A DNA stretch of 64,000 bases from Rhodocollybia butyracea (GCA_015501585.1 JADNRY010000033.1:310001-374000), one strand, 5' to 3'. Positions 11,996 to 24,081 are shown, counted from the stretch's first letter. Program-made: numbers and translations. Notes: generated by a model from the letters alone, not told the origin.

Positions 11996-12900
11996 AAGGC
12001 AGAATTGTAAGCGCAACGTTCAGCCAAGAAGATGAAAAGAAGTACATCGACACCAGCACCGTCCTCACTGACTTCCTGACCCCACCCAATCTCGCTACTC
12101 TCCCAGTCTGAACATTCTTAACACCTTGCCGACCCATCGTGCTATGTTCCCGATAACATTTGGTGTTAACAGCTCTTACCGCGTGCGTTGTTTCTTCGCG
12201 AGACGAGGTTGCGCAAGGTGTCGAATGCTTCAGGAGTGTCACAAATTCACTCTCTGCAGCTTTATACACGGTGATATCCGTCCGATGTCAAAATACTGTA
12301 GCGTTCTTGATTGACATAGTTTTCACATGGAAAATTTCTTAATAACCGAATCTCAACACTGGCATTATCCATATATGAGTGACAAGACATACATTGAGTG
12401 TGGTCTCCAAGTTTCCGATCACCTCTCCAGCCATAAGCGATTTTGAGACTTTGTGTTCCAGTAATTGTGTGAAGAAGGCGAGTCGTATTTGGTGAGCAGT
12501 GTATTTTTGCAGAATTTCCTGAACATACGGATGAGCATCATGTACGACAGTGTCCGTTGTTGTGCTCATGATGAAATTCTTTAGTGACTTGCAGGTGTCC
12601 AGTATGAACAAATTAATTCACCCATACTTGGCAGTCATGGTACGTCTGCGCGAAGGAGTTAGCTCGTACAAAGGCCTGTAAAATAGTACATACTTCCAAC
12701 TGAGTGCATAACATAATTGCTGTTAGCCTTGGTTTCTTGCTGAAATTAATTGCGATGGTATAGCATCGTACCGAGCGTGTCCCATATGCGAAGGATTATA
12801 AAAACAGTTGGATCACAGCTGTACCCCGGCTGTACCATTCTACAAAACGTCCAGATTTACGAACGAATTCTACGGACTGGGCACATCGGCCTACCCAAAC
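11996..12900 (-). pseudogene. Cysteinyl-tRNA synthetase relic 2 (middle part)
   Basis: On minus the pieces read YHDCQVWVN and FVHTGHL (about 12640-12590), the lost KMSKS loop as CKSLKNFIM (about 12590-12565), then KYTAHQIRLAFFTQLLEHKV and SLMAGEV (about 12510-12415), and the helical bundle region with ARWVGKVLRMF near 12130-12100. These follow the CysRS order from the catalytic domain into the anticodon-binding region. Several stops and frameshifts intervene, and the Lys-Met of KMSKS is gone. It continues to about 12900 with N-terminal-derived sequence (CCATATGCGAAG... motif shared with 23.8, 28.6 and 42.1 kb). Confidence 0.7.
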
Positions 12901-13143
12901 ACTTTCATCGGATCTGGGTCTATTTTTTCCCCACTGCCACAGGAACGAACAAGAGAGTTCGCCAGATGTCCAGCATACTTGAGGGAAGCTTTTCGTCTAC
13001 AGATGGAGCTGGGCAGGGATGCGCTCTCCTTGAAAGCACTTGAAAAAGGCATGAAAGCACTTCTCAGATATGTTGGGCAGACAAGACACCTTGAAAAAAC
13101 TTTTGCTGATGTTACTCATCATGAAACAGATGAGGACGACTGA
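12840..13143 (+). CDS. Possible gene fragment, unknown
   Basis: An open frame that ends at 13143 has coding-like composition in its last 70 residues (RTREFARCPAYLREAF, then LGRDALSLKALEKGMKALL, ending HHETDEDD). The 5' part overlaps the CysRS relic on the other strand, so the true start is unknown and the frame may be only the 3' exon of a truncated gene. I do not recognise the family. Confidence 0.3.
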
Positions 13144-13744
13144 TCGACACTTTGTAGATATACAATGGGAAAACCACATATTTCGCTAGATTGTTCTCCT
13201 TTCTTCATCACAAATTCCAACAATTGACTCGAGTGGTACAGCGATTATCGATTATCAGCCAGCTCTTCGATTGAAGCGTACATTTCCAAAAAAAAACCAG
13301 TTACAGCACCACACTAGCTGTTGGACTCAGAAGGTGTTGGATCTCTGGATCTTGGATATCAATCCCACGACTGTACAGAGGTATGGACTGCAGCATAGTG
13401 TGTATGTCCAAAAATGGAAGTTCCGGGATGCGTCGGATAGTGCGGAGGCACGCCGTGTTCCACAGTCCCACTGCCAACGAAAAGGACAACCGAGAAGCGA
13501 GGAGTGCCCACGATCAAAAAATTCTATAGTCGGTAATTTATTACAATTGCGCACGGAAGCCACCGGATTTATGTGAATCATCTTACTGCGTCTACCTTCG
13601 CACTCTCGGAGTACTCCCGGAGTTACATTACCTTTGTATTCGGGGTTTCTGGTGGATAAAGAGACCGCCTACGAGATGTATTTTGTATTCGCTCAGAGTC
13701 AGTCTTTCCTTCCTATTCGTTCTTTCTCTGTTATTTCCCTCAAC
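13144..13744. other. No gene recognised; leader of bHLH copy 2
   Basis: A few unmotivated open frames lie at 13270-13580. From about 13690 the T/C-rich leader shared by the bHLH copies begins (TTCGTTCTTTCTCTGTTATTTCCCTCAACATG). Confidence 0.4.
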
Positions 13745-14690
13745 ATGTCTTTTGGATTTGACCCCGACCTCTCGCACTCTTTTGTGCCGCCACCGCCATT
13801 CCCCTTGGCCAACTCAATTTTTTACCTTCATGATCAGTGCCCGACAAATCTCCCATCCCTGCCCGACTACTCTTCGTCGCTAGGTCGTACATCTCTCCAT
13901 GCATCCATCCCACATCGCACTCATATTACTTCATCCAGATTCTAGCTCACCAATGACTGCAGCGCCTCACTCCAGTTCGGCAGACTACAGCTATACACCC
14001 CTGCCTTATCCTCATCTTGAAAATGCCATCATCTCTCATCCCTCCTTGGCTACTAATACACTTTCCGATGGACCCTATTCCGGCAGACGCAACGTCGGCT
14101 TCAATCCGTTGTCAATATCGTCGTCCGTACCCAATGCTACTACTACCGGGCGCAGGTCAAATCGCTTTAACCCAGTCAGCGGGACTACCACGCGAGCCAG
14201 TGCGCCTGCTGCTAGCAAGAGCCCAGAAACTAACGATGACTCGGACGAAGGCGAGGAAGAAGAGGACGCACAGTCTGCTGGAAGTGTGGACCCGTAAGTC
14301 ATCCTCATATTTCCTTTCTGTACACTAATTCTCACTCCTGATCAGTATTCTCCAAGAGGCTGTTCGTAAGAAACGGATTGCGTCTGACAAGAAGCGTCGT
14401 GGCGACGTGAGAGATGGCTTCACGTATCTAAAGTCTACGCTGCCACCAATCGACCTGAAGTTTGAGAGCAAGGTGAAAGTGCTAAACCGTGGTAAGTAAC
14501 ATCCTGGTCGCTCGTTGTGACATCCACTGATGATGCTCTTTTTTCCCCAGCTGCTAAGTATATCAAGCGACTCGAAGCCAAACTCGAGAAAGCTAACAAC
14601 GAGTTACACGCCTACAGGCTTCGTGATGAAACTCAAGCTTGGGCAATAGTAGCAGCTATGGATGCTGGGATTGTGCCGGGTTCCTCCTAG
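13745..14690 (+). CDS. bHLH-leucine-zipper-like protein, copy 2
   Basis: Exons 13745-13883, 13939-14293, 14346-14491 and 14551-14690 sum to 780 nt, coding 259 residues. The start MSFGFDPDLSHSF matches copy 1. Exon 2 ends in an acidic patch (DDSDEGEEEEDAQ). The basic region is RKKRIASDKKRRGDV followed by helix 1 ending LKSTLPP; exon 4 has helix 2 and a single zipper module (YIKRLEAKLEKANNELHAY), the shortest of the intact copies. It ends AGIVPGSS, similar to copies 5 and 7 but not to copies 1 and 4, which end DNLSSY. So two C-terminal types exist. All introns are GT-AG. Confidence 0.83.
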
Positions 14691-14759
14691 AGCTTCAGCA
14701 TTGCCACTCAAGAAAATTCAGAAAACAAGTGTTGCGGCCTTGCTCACAACACACCAAAA

Positions 14760-15450
14760 ACAGATTAACGACTTCTACCCGATTCCGGGTGGGTGACACT
14801 GCTATACGTATGCTCTTTCACACAATAATCATCTATGATACGACTATCTTCTATAATCACTTTCTATGCACTATACCTTTGACACTGGTATACTCTTTGA
14901 TATAGTACGACTATTTTCTATAACACAATTATTATTTACGACACAATACTAGATACTAGATTACATTGTAGCTTACAGTACTTATTCAGGGGCTCAAATG
15001 TAGTGACCAATAAATTATCATTGACCTTCGTGTACCAGTATTGCGTTCTTAACAATACCTACTTAATTTGTGTGTTCTTGTCACCTTCTCCCCAAGGTTC
15101 TGCAGCCTAGTCAATTTTTGGCACAGAGATTGTTCTTAACTTCTTGCTACACCGGAACCACACGCCCTGCATCTTATTATCCTTATTATTATGAAGGACT
15201 GGGTGCATACATGAGCCAGAAAGATGACACGACTGCGCGGCACAACTGAGATTCACGTTCATCTACGCTTGTACATGAGCCTACATGGCGTCTATCTTTG
15301 GCGCTCTCTTTGGCGCTCATGGCCATATGGTGGATTTTGATTTTGATTTTTGTATCAATATGCGCCGTTTGGATATGCACTATATTGTATAGCGTAGCGT
15401 ACCTATTCTGCTAATTTTATGGCTGCAACCGTATAGCTTACCACTGGGCA
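14760..15450 (+). repeat. Conserved block downstream of bHLH copy 2 (shortened)
   Basis: Shares with the other downstream blocks the CACGACTAT-type repeats, 'TTGACCTTCGTGTACCAGTATTGCGT', 'CACCTTCTCCCCAAGGTTCTGCAG' and 'GATCTCATTCGAAGCC'. About 300 bp of the middle is missing compared with copy 1. Confidence 0.55.
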
Positions 15451-15788
15451 GATCTCATTCGAAGCCATGTAGCATGGACCCCTTGAAATACCGGAGTGTG
15501 AAATAGTAGGACATGAATCCAGAAATTAATGCAAAGTCTATAGCATATATATAAATAAGAAACTGGCCCCCAGGAGCATTCTATTGGGTGATAGCTGAGG
15601 TCATACTTCGTAGATACTGAGACTACATACGTTCAATACGCTAGATTCTTGAGCCAGGATAATAATATCATAGAAAAAATATCATAGAAAAAAACAACCA
15701 CGCTCTTATGCTGCTGGAGCCGGTGTTCAGTACTTGGACCACGTTGTGTAATAAACTTCCTTCCTACCACTCATACTTGTTCCAGGGT

Positions 15789-17300
15789 TCAACAAAATCG
15801 CGGAACTCTTTGTCCTCCTAGGCATTCTGGACTATCCCTCAGCAAGATGGTTAGTGGTTTGTGCAACTGACTTCGTATATGGAGGATGACTCTGCTGGTC
15901 AGCAGGGTTTGAATCACTCGCTGATATGTAATGAAAAGGTTCTGCAGATCATGCTGTCCCAGAGGATGAGCCGACGCGACAAGTTTGACAATGCAAACAC
16001 TCACTGGCAGTAGTAGAACAGTGGCCAAATTTGCCACTGACAGTCCTGATGTGGATGGAGTGGTAAGTATCACAATGGAAAGGGTCCAGTTGTAGATATT
16101 CACCGAAAATAAACAGATAGTAAGTGACGCCTGGAAATCGAACAATCTCAGCCAAATCATGGCCCGTTAAAATCAAGTTAAAATAGTTAGCCCTTACCAT
16201 CTCTGTACACCACGGTGGTCAATGCAGACCAATTTCCTGAGCGGACTAAGTAAATACAAGGCTGGGACTGAGAACAAAGCCACGGTCAAGAGCAAGAAAA
16301 ACAACACACAATAAGAGAGGCCAGGGATCAGCACCAGTGTCAAGATCACTGGGGAAAAAAGAATCATTCATCAAACCCAAAAGCTGAACATACATCAATT
16401 CACCTGCTTTGTAAACCATCAAGATTGCCCAAAACAAGAACAATATCGATCCACCGCCGAGTGTCATACATCCAATCTGTGGAAGGGGAGAAGGGATATC
16501 TAGGAAGGAGGTGATTCATTAGTAGTAGTAGCCTGCATCGTAGGCGCGACCTACATATCTGTGAATCGATCCATTGTTGTATGATGTAAAAACCGGGTAC
16601 CCAGCATCCCACAAAGAAGATCGTGAGGCCAACGGTTAATCTGATATCTTTGTCCCAAAGTGCCCAGGTGCGCATTGTTAGAATAACTATAGTTTCACAT
16701 AATAAACCACTGCAAGGACTCAGTACGGAGATCGATTCAACAAATACCTTCTGTTAGGGCTATCCCTACGATAAACATCCCTGTTCAGGGTGTTGAACAC
16801 ATTAGATGAATGGACACATAAGGAGTAAGCCCAACACATACATGCAGTGGCGGTAAACAGGATATGACACGTATCTGGTTCTAAAGATTCCGCAAAGTTT
16901 ACTGTCATAAGTAACGTTCAGTATCAGATATTATCAAGCAATCGACACATTATCCTTTCCTGCAAATAGGATGCCAATCGTGTCAACAAACGGCATGTAT
17001 CGTTGGATGATGTAGAGCACGTTCAGAGGTCGTAGCTTCTCAGACCAGACGACATCCAGCTCCATTGGAAGCATGAGCATCCAGTCGTACAGGAAAAGCA
17101 CTGCGCCCGATACTGTTTTGATTTTTGAGTGTGAGTATGAGGACAGTAATGGAGAATACACACCAAGAGTATACTAGAGGAGAAACACGAAGACGATGTT
17201 CAGCAGACTCGGAGAGATAAACAGTAGTATGAAGTACCGATATCAATGTCCTATTATCAAGATATTTGACTACTGCTTCTGGTGTTAGAGAGACAGTCAT
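15789..17300 (-). CDS. DUF6533-type multi-pass membrane protein
   Basis: The gene starts MTVSLTPEAVVKYLDN at 17300 and is cut by about eight short GT-AG introns. Exon 2 gives VSGAVLFLYDWMLMLPMELD and VVWSEKLRPLNVLYIIQRYM, the hallmark N-terminal part of DUF6533 proteins (small residue, YDwlLTl, E, W, then RY). Later exons give an extracellular Cys segment, MRTWALWDKD (the usual LRtyAlWgr), hydrophobic helices such as IRLTVGLTIFFVGCWV, GCMTLGGGSILFLFWAILMV, a helix-loop ending YRDG with YYLF, SVANLATVLLLP and the final FITYQRVIQTLLTSRVILHI. That order, about seven membrane helices, is complete for the family and I see no stop or frameshift. The cellular role of the family is unknown. It lies between bHLH copy 2 and a LINE and has no partner in the other duplicated units. 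Confidence 0.8.
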
Positions 17301-18860
17301 GAAAGAACCTCAAAAGTGATATCGCAGCGGGGAGCCAGCAAACGATGCAAAAGGTGGGTCCAAACCACCTACTTATTTATCAGGTTCATGGAAAGACTCC
17401 TATTAAGTTGCCATCAACGGTGACCTGTGGTCATGGAGACATCTGGAGGTCCGGATAAGAAAGGTTGCCAGCTTGTATTTTCTATAATCACACAGTTGTG
17501 TGTTTGTCTGGAGTATAGATGACTCGGTAAAGCTCCATCTCAGAAGACCTGACATTGGTGGGTGCATGGACTGAACCCCAAAGCGAATGATGATTAAGTG
17601 GGTTTGGGTTCAATGAGGAGGGGTCAACTAGTTGTAAGGCGAATTAAGCACGATGCTCAGAGGTGTAAAGGTTGTAAAGATGATCAAAGGAGTAAGGATG
17701 CCCGGAGGCATAAATATATCCCAGCTCACCAGTCAGTGATGATGAGGCTGTCCTTGAGAGGGGACCCATCAATAGAGGCAAGGGCTTGATGTGATTTGAG
17801 TGAGGGGCTCGACGACGGCTCATCGGCACCTTGTTCGCGTGATAGTGTATCTCTGGTTGGAGCAGGAGGGGAGTTAGGAGAAGAGTTAGGGGGTGGACTA
17901 TAGGAAGAGAATGCGGGTAACTAACCACGATGGCCCCAAACTTCAAAGGGACATTTGAGGGAGCGCTCCCCCTTCTTCGACAAATTCCAGATCCGCCTTG
18001 ATCGTTTTCTGTCTAGCGTCTTTGAGCGTTTGAGAAACTGGATTCACGAGTGGACGATCCCTGTTATGCCAAAGAAAGACTCCAGAAAAGAAATTATAAG
18101 TAAAGCTTCTTCCGCCTGTGACAAGTACACAGCTCTTCAGTCATCTTTGAGCAATGGAGAGCCATTGTGACGCCGTTTGGGGTCGTACAACTACCTCACT
18201 TCAAACCCCAAACACTGGGTGCTCCCCATAAGTTGAGCCTTGAACTCGGATATGGGGTGTCATGGAGACTCAAGAGTGGTTGTGGTCTGAACGATGGCTG
18301 GGGTGCGCGAGGTATGCTCTGCCTTCAGGTGCAAGAGCTTTTTTCATTTTCTGAAAATGAGAATACTCCGCTTAAGATATTTCCCCTTCTCCTTTGAAGT
18401 TTTGAAGCTACGCAGCGTTTTGAAGCTCCGCAGCATTGCACACAACGAAAGTTTACAGTTTTGGGCTGGTGTCCTCCATATATTTATAATATCCCTTTTT
18501 TTAGCTGATTGTTTTGAAGATACCAGATGAATGCAAGACGAATATGGTACAGAGCGGCTAGCTGCCAATCAGGCTACCAAAGGTGACGCAATAATATTTC
18601 CTCCCTATATGAGTTCGAGTGCATTGTGCCCATTGCGTCCATACACGACGCACGCGTGAAGCAGTTGAAGTAGCATACCGCGATATCGATTGTGATTGTG
18701 AAGCGAACTCGAGGCTTACAGCGCCTAGGTGAAAGGTTCAGGTGAAAAAGCCGAGAGCACTGGGAAACAGCTAGCTCTTCACAAGGGACACCATCAACGT
18801 CTTGAACGTGTTCGCAGACCTCAGGCTACCAAATACCAAAGATGTTACGGGTACCGTGAA
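17301..18860. other. No gene recognised
   Basis: No supportable gene. A purine-rich stretch lies at about 17840-17910. Positions 18636-18760 resemble 20935-21020 on the other side of the LINE (GTCCATACAyGAyGCryGCGTGAAGCAGT and CCGAGAGCA). Confidence 0.4.
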
Positions 18861-20938
18861 GGTTAGGTTAGGTTAGGTTTATTGCCGGCTTGGGACCAAG
18901 TGCTGATACGCCGGGGTCCGAGAAGCTACCCGATGTGCCTACGTACATCGTCGTCTCGGGGCCATCTCCCTGGTGTCCGGACGAGCTCACTACGCTTTGG
19001 TAGCGGTAGATCCGTGAGCCAAAAGAGAGGCCAAGAGTACAGGAATTAAATAAGTTAACAAGTATCTACCTACGCTACAAAATTTCTGTCATATCCAGTT
19101 GGGATAAATAAAGAAGCCTCGTCATAAATGGTTAAGACATCAAAGAAGTACTTTGCAGTCACGGCAAATCCATTCTTTAGAGATATCATCTCTCCAAGCA
19201 GGGATGTAGCTTCGCCTTTATTACTGGGTGGACGTGTGCCTGGGAGAACAGAACTCAAAAGGCGTGCCCGCAAAGACTCAACAGCTGGGTATGAACACAG
19301 TAAAAATGCGTGTTCCGGATCCTCTACATCTGACTTACAAAATCTGCACAGTCGCATATTGTGAGGGACTTGTATACGGTGGTTGTCCACCCATCGCAAT
19401 CGCTCAACTGCTAGAGAGTGGTCCCCTGTGATGACCTTGGTAAATGCCTTCCGATGTACTGTGTTTTTCACGAGACTGAGATATTGCCTCATGCATCTTG
19501 TCTTGTACTTTGAGTCATTTCTTGACCCGATTGGCTCTTTTCGCCAATGAAGAAGGTAAGTTTTACTCTTTGTGGCATTTAGTTGTGCCTCCAGATACTT
19601 ATCTACCCCTTCTTCTACAAGCTCGTGAAAGGCATCTGCATTGTCTGGTATGACCAGGTGATCGATTGACGGAATTGGTATTATTCCTCCCAGCAACTTT
19701 TCAGCCACTGTCAGCAGTGCTGTTATCCAGGCATAGTGACCCTGCCGATGTAAGGCAATTGATTCCATCATAGCCGCATAAAAGTAGGTGTCCGTCTCTC
19801 GATTCAGACCATATTTGAGTGTTCTAAAGGCAAGCTCCATGCGCCGGTACAGTATTGGAGTCAAACCTGTTTCTGTGTATAGCGCTACATTCGATGCTTT
19901 AGCCGATAAGCCAAGAAGGCGTCTCAGGAAGTCAATTTGCACCCTTTCTAATGACTTAGCTAATGCTGGGCTTGTGTCAATTGCAACTTCGCATCCGTAG
20001 GTCAAATGCGGGTCAATACAGCCCATGTATAGTGTCTTACCCTCGTCAGGTGGCACAGTTCCGATCATGGATTCCAAGTGCAGAACTCCATGGGCTACTG
20101 ACCGTGCTTTATCTGACTTGTTTGAATAGTGTGCCTCAAATATTTTGTGGACGCAATCTGCTCGGAAAGGGCCGCCCTGGAATGTTACACCAACATAAGT
20201 ATATTCCAAGACTAGTGCCACTATGTTTTGAGCGAAATAAAATACCAGTGGTACTTCCAGAGCAGGCCCATGGTATGACACGACTGACTTAATAGCGTTG
20301 ATAACCATGAAGTTTGTTCGGCACCAGTCATAGAAAAGGTTCATTTTTCGTTGCAACCCCTCTGGTGATAGGGCAATGAGTAGTAGGTCATCCGCTTGTT
20401 CTAAATGGGAAATGAACTGCCCGAATAGTTCGACGTCATCCTCTGTCTCAGGTATTCCGAAGTCTGAGAAATACAGGATCCATAAGAGCGGTGATAGTGT
20501 GTCTCCCGCAAGTATGCCCAATAGTGACTGGAATTCTTCTGATAGTGACCCGCCGTTCTTTACTTTGTACTTCATTCTACTGTATATCATGCGAATCCAA
20601 TCAAATATTTTCCCCCCTGCGCCCTTGCGCCAAAGCTTAAACCACAGTGTGGCACGGTGAACTGATGGGAATGCATTGGTTATGTCTACGCATGCTACCC
20701 AAAGCGTCCTTTTCATTGCCTTTGCCTTCTCAATTGCCGTCCGCAGGATAAAGCAGTTGTTTGTTGTACGATACTCCTTTCTGAAGCCGTTTTGGGAGGG
20801 AGGAATTAATTTATAGTCCTCAGCCCATTCTTCCATGCGAGACATGAAGAGGAGGGTAATAAACTTCAGCATACAGCTTTCCAGCGCTATTGCACGAAGC
20901 GTTGACGCAAGATAGATTTCCAAAGTGAGTCCATACAT
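18861..20938 (-). mobile_element. 5'-truncated non-LTR (LINE) retrotransposon
   Basis: The element runs on minus. It begins within the reverse transcriptase domain, continues through a C-terminal CCHC segment and a GC-rich 3' UTR (about 19065-18880), and ends with AATAAA followed by three to four CCTAA units (18861-18879 on the + strand reads GGTTAGGTTAGGTTAGGTTTATT). No endonuclease domain is present, as expected for 5' truncation. An imperfect repeat of about 110 bp flanks it (18636-18760 and 20935-21020), too long for a usual target duplication. Confidence 0.75.
19070..20938 (-). CDS. LINE reverse transcriptase, QADD type
   Basis: An uninterrupted 622-residue frame. RT motifs appear in order: AIALESCMLKFITLLF (about residues 16-31), LIPPSQNGFRKEYRTTNN (about 44-61), VACVDITNAFPSVHR (motif A Asp, about 80-95), the GILAGDTLSPLLW loop (about 140-152), then HLEQADDLLL (motif C). 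The usual Tyr/Phe before ADD is Gln; as far as I recall this is a regular feature of one Agaricomycete LINE lineage rather than damage. The C-terminus holds a Cys-His cluster, CRFCKSDVEDPEHAFLLC (about residues 536-553), typical of these elements. The first 15 residues do not fit the RT family and probably come from the insertion junction, so the Met is not a true start. With the endonuclease missing, the copy is presumably immobile. Confidence 0.85.
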   Translation of the reverse strand: MYGLTLEIYLASTLRAIALESCMLKFITLLFMSRMEEWAEDYKLIPPSQNGFRKEYRTTNNCFILRTAIEKAKAMKRTLWVACVDITNAFPSVHRATLWFKLWRKGAGGKIFDWIRMIYSRMKYKVKNGGSLSEEFQSLLGILAGDTLSPLLWILYFSDFGIPETEDDVELFGQFISHLEQADDLLLIALSPEGLQRKMNLFYDWCRTNFMVINAIKSVVSYHGPALEVPLVFYFAQNIVALVLEYTYVGVTFQGGPFRADCVHKIFEAHYSNKSDKARSVAHGVLHLESMIGTVPPDEGKTLYMGCIDPHLTYGCEVAIDTSPALAKSLERVQIDFLRRLLGLSAKASNVALYTETGLTPILYRRMELAFRTLKYGLNRETDTYFYAAMMESIALHRQGHYAWITALLTVAEKLLGGIIPIPSIDHLVIPDNADAFHELVEEGVDKYLEAQLNATKSKTYLLHWRKEPIGSRNDSKYKTRCMRQYLSLVKNTVHRKAFTKVITGDHSLAVERLRWVDNHRIQVPHNMRLCRFCKSDVEDPEHAFLLCSYPAVESLRARLLSSVLPGTRPPSNKGEATSLLGEMISLKNGFAVTAKYFFDVLTIYDEASLFIPTGYDRNFVA

Positions 20939-23382
20939 GATGCGTGCGTGAAGCAGTAGGACAGCGACCGAAATCTACATACAGTATCTAGGCGAAGAAG
21001 CCTAAGTATAGATTGAAGCCGAGAGCAAAGAACATAAATAACGATGAGGATTTCCGTTCCGAGTGAAAGCAAAAACGTTGCAGGGAGTTTGAAATCATCA
21101 TCCGTTCCATCTAGTGGTTGGATGTTCAAATGTTCAAAGTGTAGCGAGAGGGGAAGAGGAAAAAACACGATAGCAAAGCATGAGAAATCCACCCTCCGCA
21201 CGAAATAAATAAATAAAAAGTTCAAAAACACGACATCTTGACGTTCGACTCCCACTAAAGCCGATCCCCACCCAGTCATGCGACAGCAGCAGTAGTTATC
21301 ACACTGCGCACTTAACATACCTCACATGAACCTCCTCCCTCAAGGCCTCATCGACATCCTCGCCTCCCACTGGATCTTCTTGAACCACCTCAACAACACA
21401 TGACTCTCCAGCGTATCCATGTCCCTGCCTATATCTACACCCGTTTGCACGTTGTAGCGCTGTGGACGCTGCGGAGGCGTGTCCAACCCCAACTTTCACC
21501 AGAACCTCCTGAACCCAAATCCAACCCCAAATCAGTCAGCAGCGACATGCCGCCAATAAGTTGGATACAACGACCTCGTAGCCTCGTCTTCATTCCCAGG
21601 TCGAAGTCTATCTCGAACGGCGGAATCGTGCCTGTGGGCGGGGGCGTAGTGTATATTGGGGGGAGCCGAGTTTGAGTGGAGGTTCCGCGTACGTTGAGGA
21701 TTTGGGTGAGGAGGACAGGGAACAGGGAGCAGGACTGGGACTGGGACTAGAGTTGGGGGTGGGACTGAAACTACGAGTAGGACGGAACTGGGACTGGATC
21801 GACATAAGATTCCGGAGGCATGTAGGTTATGTAAGCGGTTTGATAGACGACTCGGGCTTCGAGGCGTCGGAGGAAACCGAACCAGGGCGGCAGAAGGATG
21901 CATCGATGAGATCTAGGAGAGGTAATCTGGAGGTGGGAAGTTGGTAGACGACGTGGATGGTTCAAGAAAGCGGAAGCATAGTATCGGCACTGTGTTGGTT
22001 GAATTTGACCAGGCATCTGGATAGAACATCTAGCGTGCAATTGCGATCCGAGTCAGTGTGCAGCGATCACTGGGAAGATTGGAGGATTAGAATCTGATTA
22101 ATTGATTCTTGAGCTTGGGCGCCTGGGCTTCGGGATAGAGGATGAAACTTAGAGAAACAAAAAATATTAGTCAGCCAATTTGCCGGTCCGTGGGCGCCTT
22201 TATTCTCCGCAAAGCTTCTCTATGTATTGCTATCCTTGCCCAGTCCTAGGTCTTGCCCTTCCTAAGTCGAGGAGTCTGCTCCAGATCATAACAGCAGTCT
22301 GTCCACCGGCTGCTCGAGACAACTTCGATTGGTGCATTTAGATTTCGTTTCGTGCCCTAGAGGATTCTTCTTACACGAACTACATTGCAGTAATATCTCC
22401 TACAATGAACAATATTGATGGAAATACCGGCCTCCAGCTCTGTCTAGTTATCTTAGCATGGCGGCGGAGCGAGGAATGAATTTGCCTACAGTAGAACACA
22501 CAAGTAAGAAACGACTATAAACATCTCAGGTTTCTGGGTAGACTCACCTTCACCGCCTCTATCCTTTACTCCATGGCTCCAGCTTTGCATAGTGACGGGG
22601 TGCATCATCGGATGCCTTGGTGTCGAAGTAAACACTACCTCCAGCCTTGCACACATATCCACTATCGATTATCTTTTGTACAAAGGCTTGTACAAAGGTG
22701 ATAATTTCGGGTATACACACGGGTGAGAATTACACATCCGTATGGATCGTCAGTGTAGACTAGGTGAGAATAGCCGGATCGCGTACTCATAGGCGTCGCA
22801 TGTCGTTGAAGAAGCTTTGTTCCTAGTAAGACGCCGGGTCTGTTACGGTAGACTCGGGTCCCCACCATTTGCTGAAGGCACGGTAGAAAAGATGTAACAC
22901 GCACCCGATCATTGTCTAGAAAGGCGACTACTATATCTTTAGACTAATCGATCACCTCGTGAGCTTCTTGCGTTGCAATTCCAGATTTCAGGCTGTTATT
23001 CCGCGTTTCGCAAAGCAGTAAGCATGCAGTTCTGTTCCAAATTCAGAGTTTGAGACTAAAGTTCTCGCAAGCACGCACGGCAGAAGTAAAGTTCATGTCA
23101 AACTTCTCATCTTGCTTCAAGCATTCCTATACCAGTGCTACTGTATACGAAGGGTCTCCTCTATATGTACCAGTACAGTACCAAAGACATTGATCACTTG
23201 TCTCCTAGTCTGCTAGTATATTATTTGCTTAAGTGTTATATATATCCTGTAAGTTGTAGTATAGTAAAACTGTCCTAGCACTCAGGGTAACGATTTACAG
23301 CAGCTCCCACCAGGGAGACTGCAAGCTCGTCGTTTGTTCGGTGTCTGGGCCCCACGTAAGCTTATGCCGCCGGACCCGGCGT
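20939..23382. other. No gene recognised
   Basis: The stretch holds a Pro/Ser-rich minus frame at 21532-21903 and a hexamer-like ACTGGG run at about 21733-21770. Neither has recognisable motifs. A copy of the phrase 'GTTCAGTATTTGGACCA...GTAATAAACTTCCTTCCTTCC' at 23370-23430 is shared with 15725-15770, next to the DUF6533 gene end. Confidence 0.4.
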
Positions 23383-24081
23383 TCAGTATTTGGACCATGC
23401 CGTGTGTAATAAACTTCCTTCCTTCCTTCCTACATTCCTTGTTTTGAATGAGCTGCAAATTTGGCTAAATTTGGTGTCCAGTGACACGTTCTTCTGAAGG
23501 TAAACCTTTTGCACAAAGCCTCTCCAAGCAGTACAGGCTTTGTGCAAAAGGTTAAACTTGAGATACAAAGTCCCATTCAAGAACGCTGTATCTACGGAAT
23601 TTTTCAATCAAGTGGTTTTGCCTGGCGCGTTTGATGGTTGGTGTTCAGAGTTGGCACTTGCGTCTTTGAGAATATGCAGACCTACCCACCTAAACATCTA
23701 TATCGGTAATATTCCTGTCGCAAGTCGTCCGACATTACTATTCGTCGTGGGAAGCCCTACAACGTAATCGTCGGTGGTCGTTTGTAACCGAGCCATTGCG
23801 ATGGCATCCGTACCGGATGTGTCCCATATGCGAAGAGTTGGCCATTTTACAGAACGGCGGGATTTAAAGATAAATTCTGTCTGCAGAAAGCTATGAGTAA
23901 ATCTGCGGTGTTGAGTTGTACATCGCCTACCTTTGTTCAGGCTAACGGATTGTAAATTTTGAGTATCGACTCTGGTTGAGTAGCTACAGGCGGAGTTCAG
24001 GCTGGTTGCTATTCGATGGGCTACCTTATCGGAGGTCAATGGAAGGTAGAAGAGAATAGAAGGAAGAACAAGCTGAGTCAT
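23383..24081 (-). pseudogene. Cysteinyl-tRNA synthetase relic 3 (N-terminal part)
   Basis: On minus it reads DTQNLQSVSLNKGRR (N-terminal strand), LQTEFIFKSRRSVKW (the xxNKGRxVxWYxCGPTVYD region, with the Cys-Gly-Pro signature damaged), TTTDDYVVGLPTT, a divergent spacer, then DTAFLNGTLYLKF near 23590. Together with relic 7 it covers the start of CysRS. The catalytic HxGH signature is absent. A 27 bp stretch near 23505-23555 is present as an inverted duplicate around 'CAAAGCC...GGCTTTG'. Confidence 0.6.

Noticed and set aside
19070..20938. QADD as an inactivating mutation of the LINE
   Set aside because: The surrounding motif (HLEQADDLLL) is well kept, and I recall the same Gln in related Agaricomycete elements; the truncation, not the Gln, explains immobility.
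21532..22040. Proline-rich protein gene on minus
   Set aside because: Low-complexity composition produced by a repeated ACTGGG-like run; no domain, start context or splice evidence.
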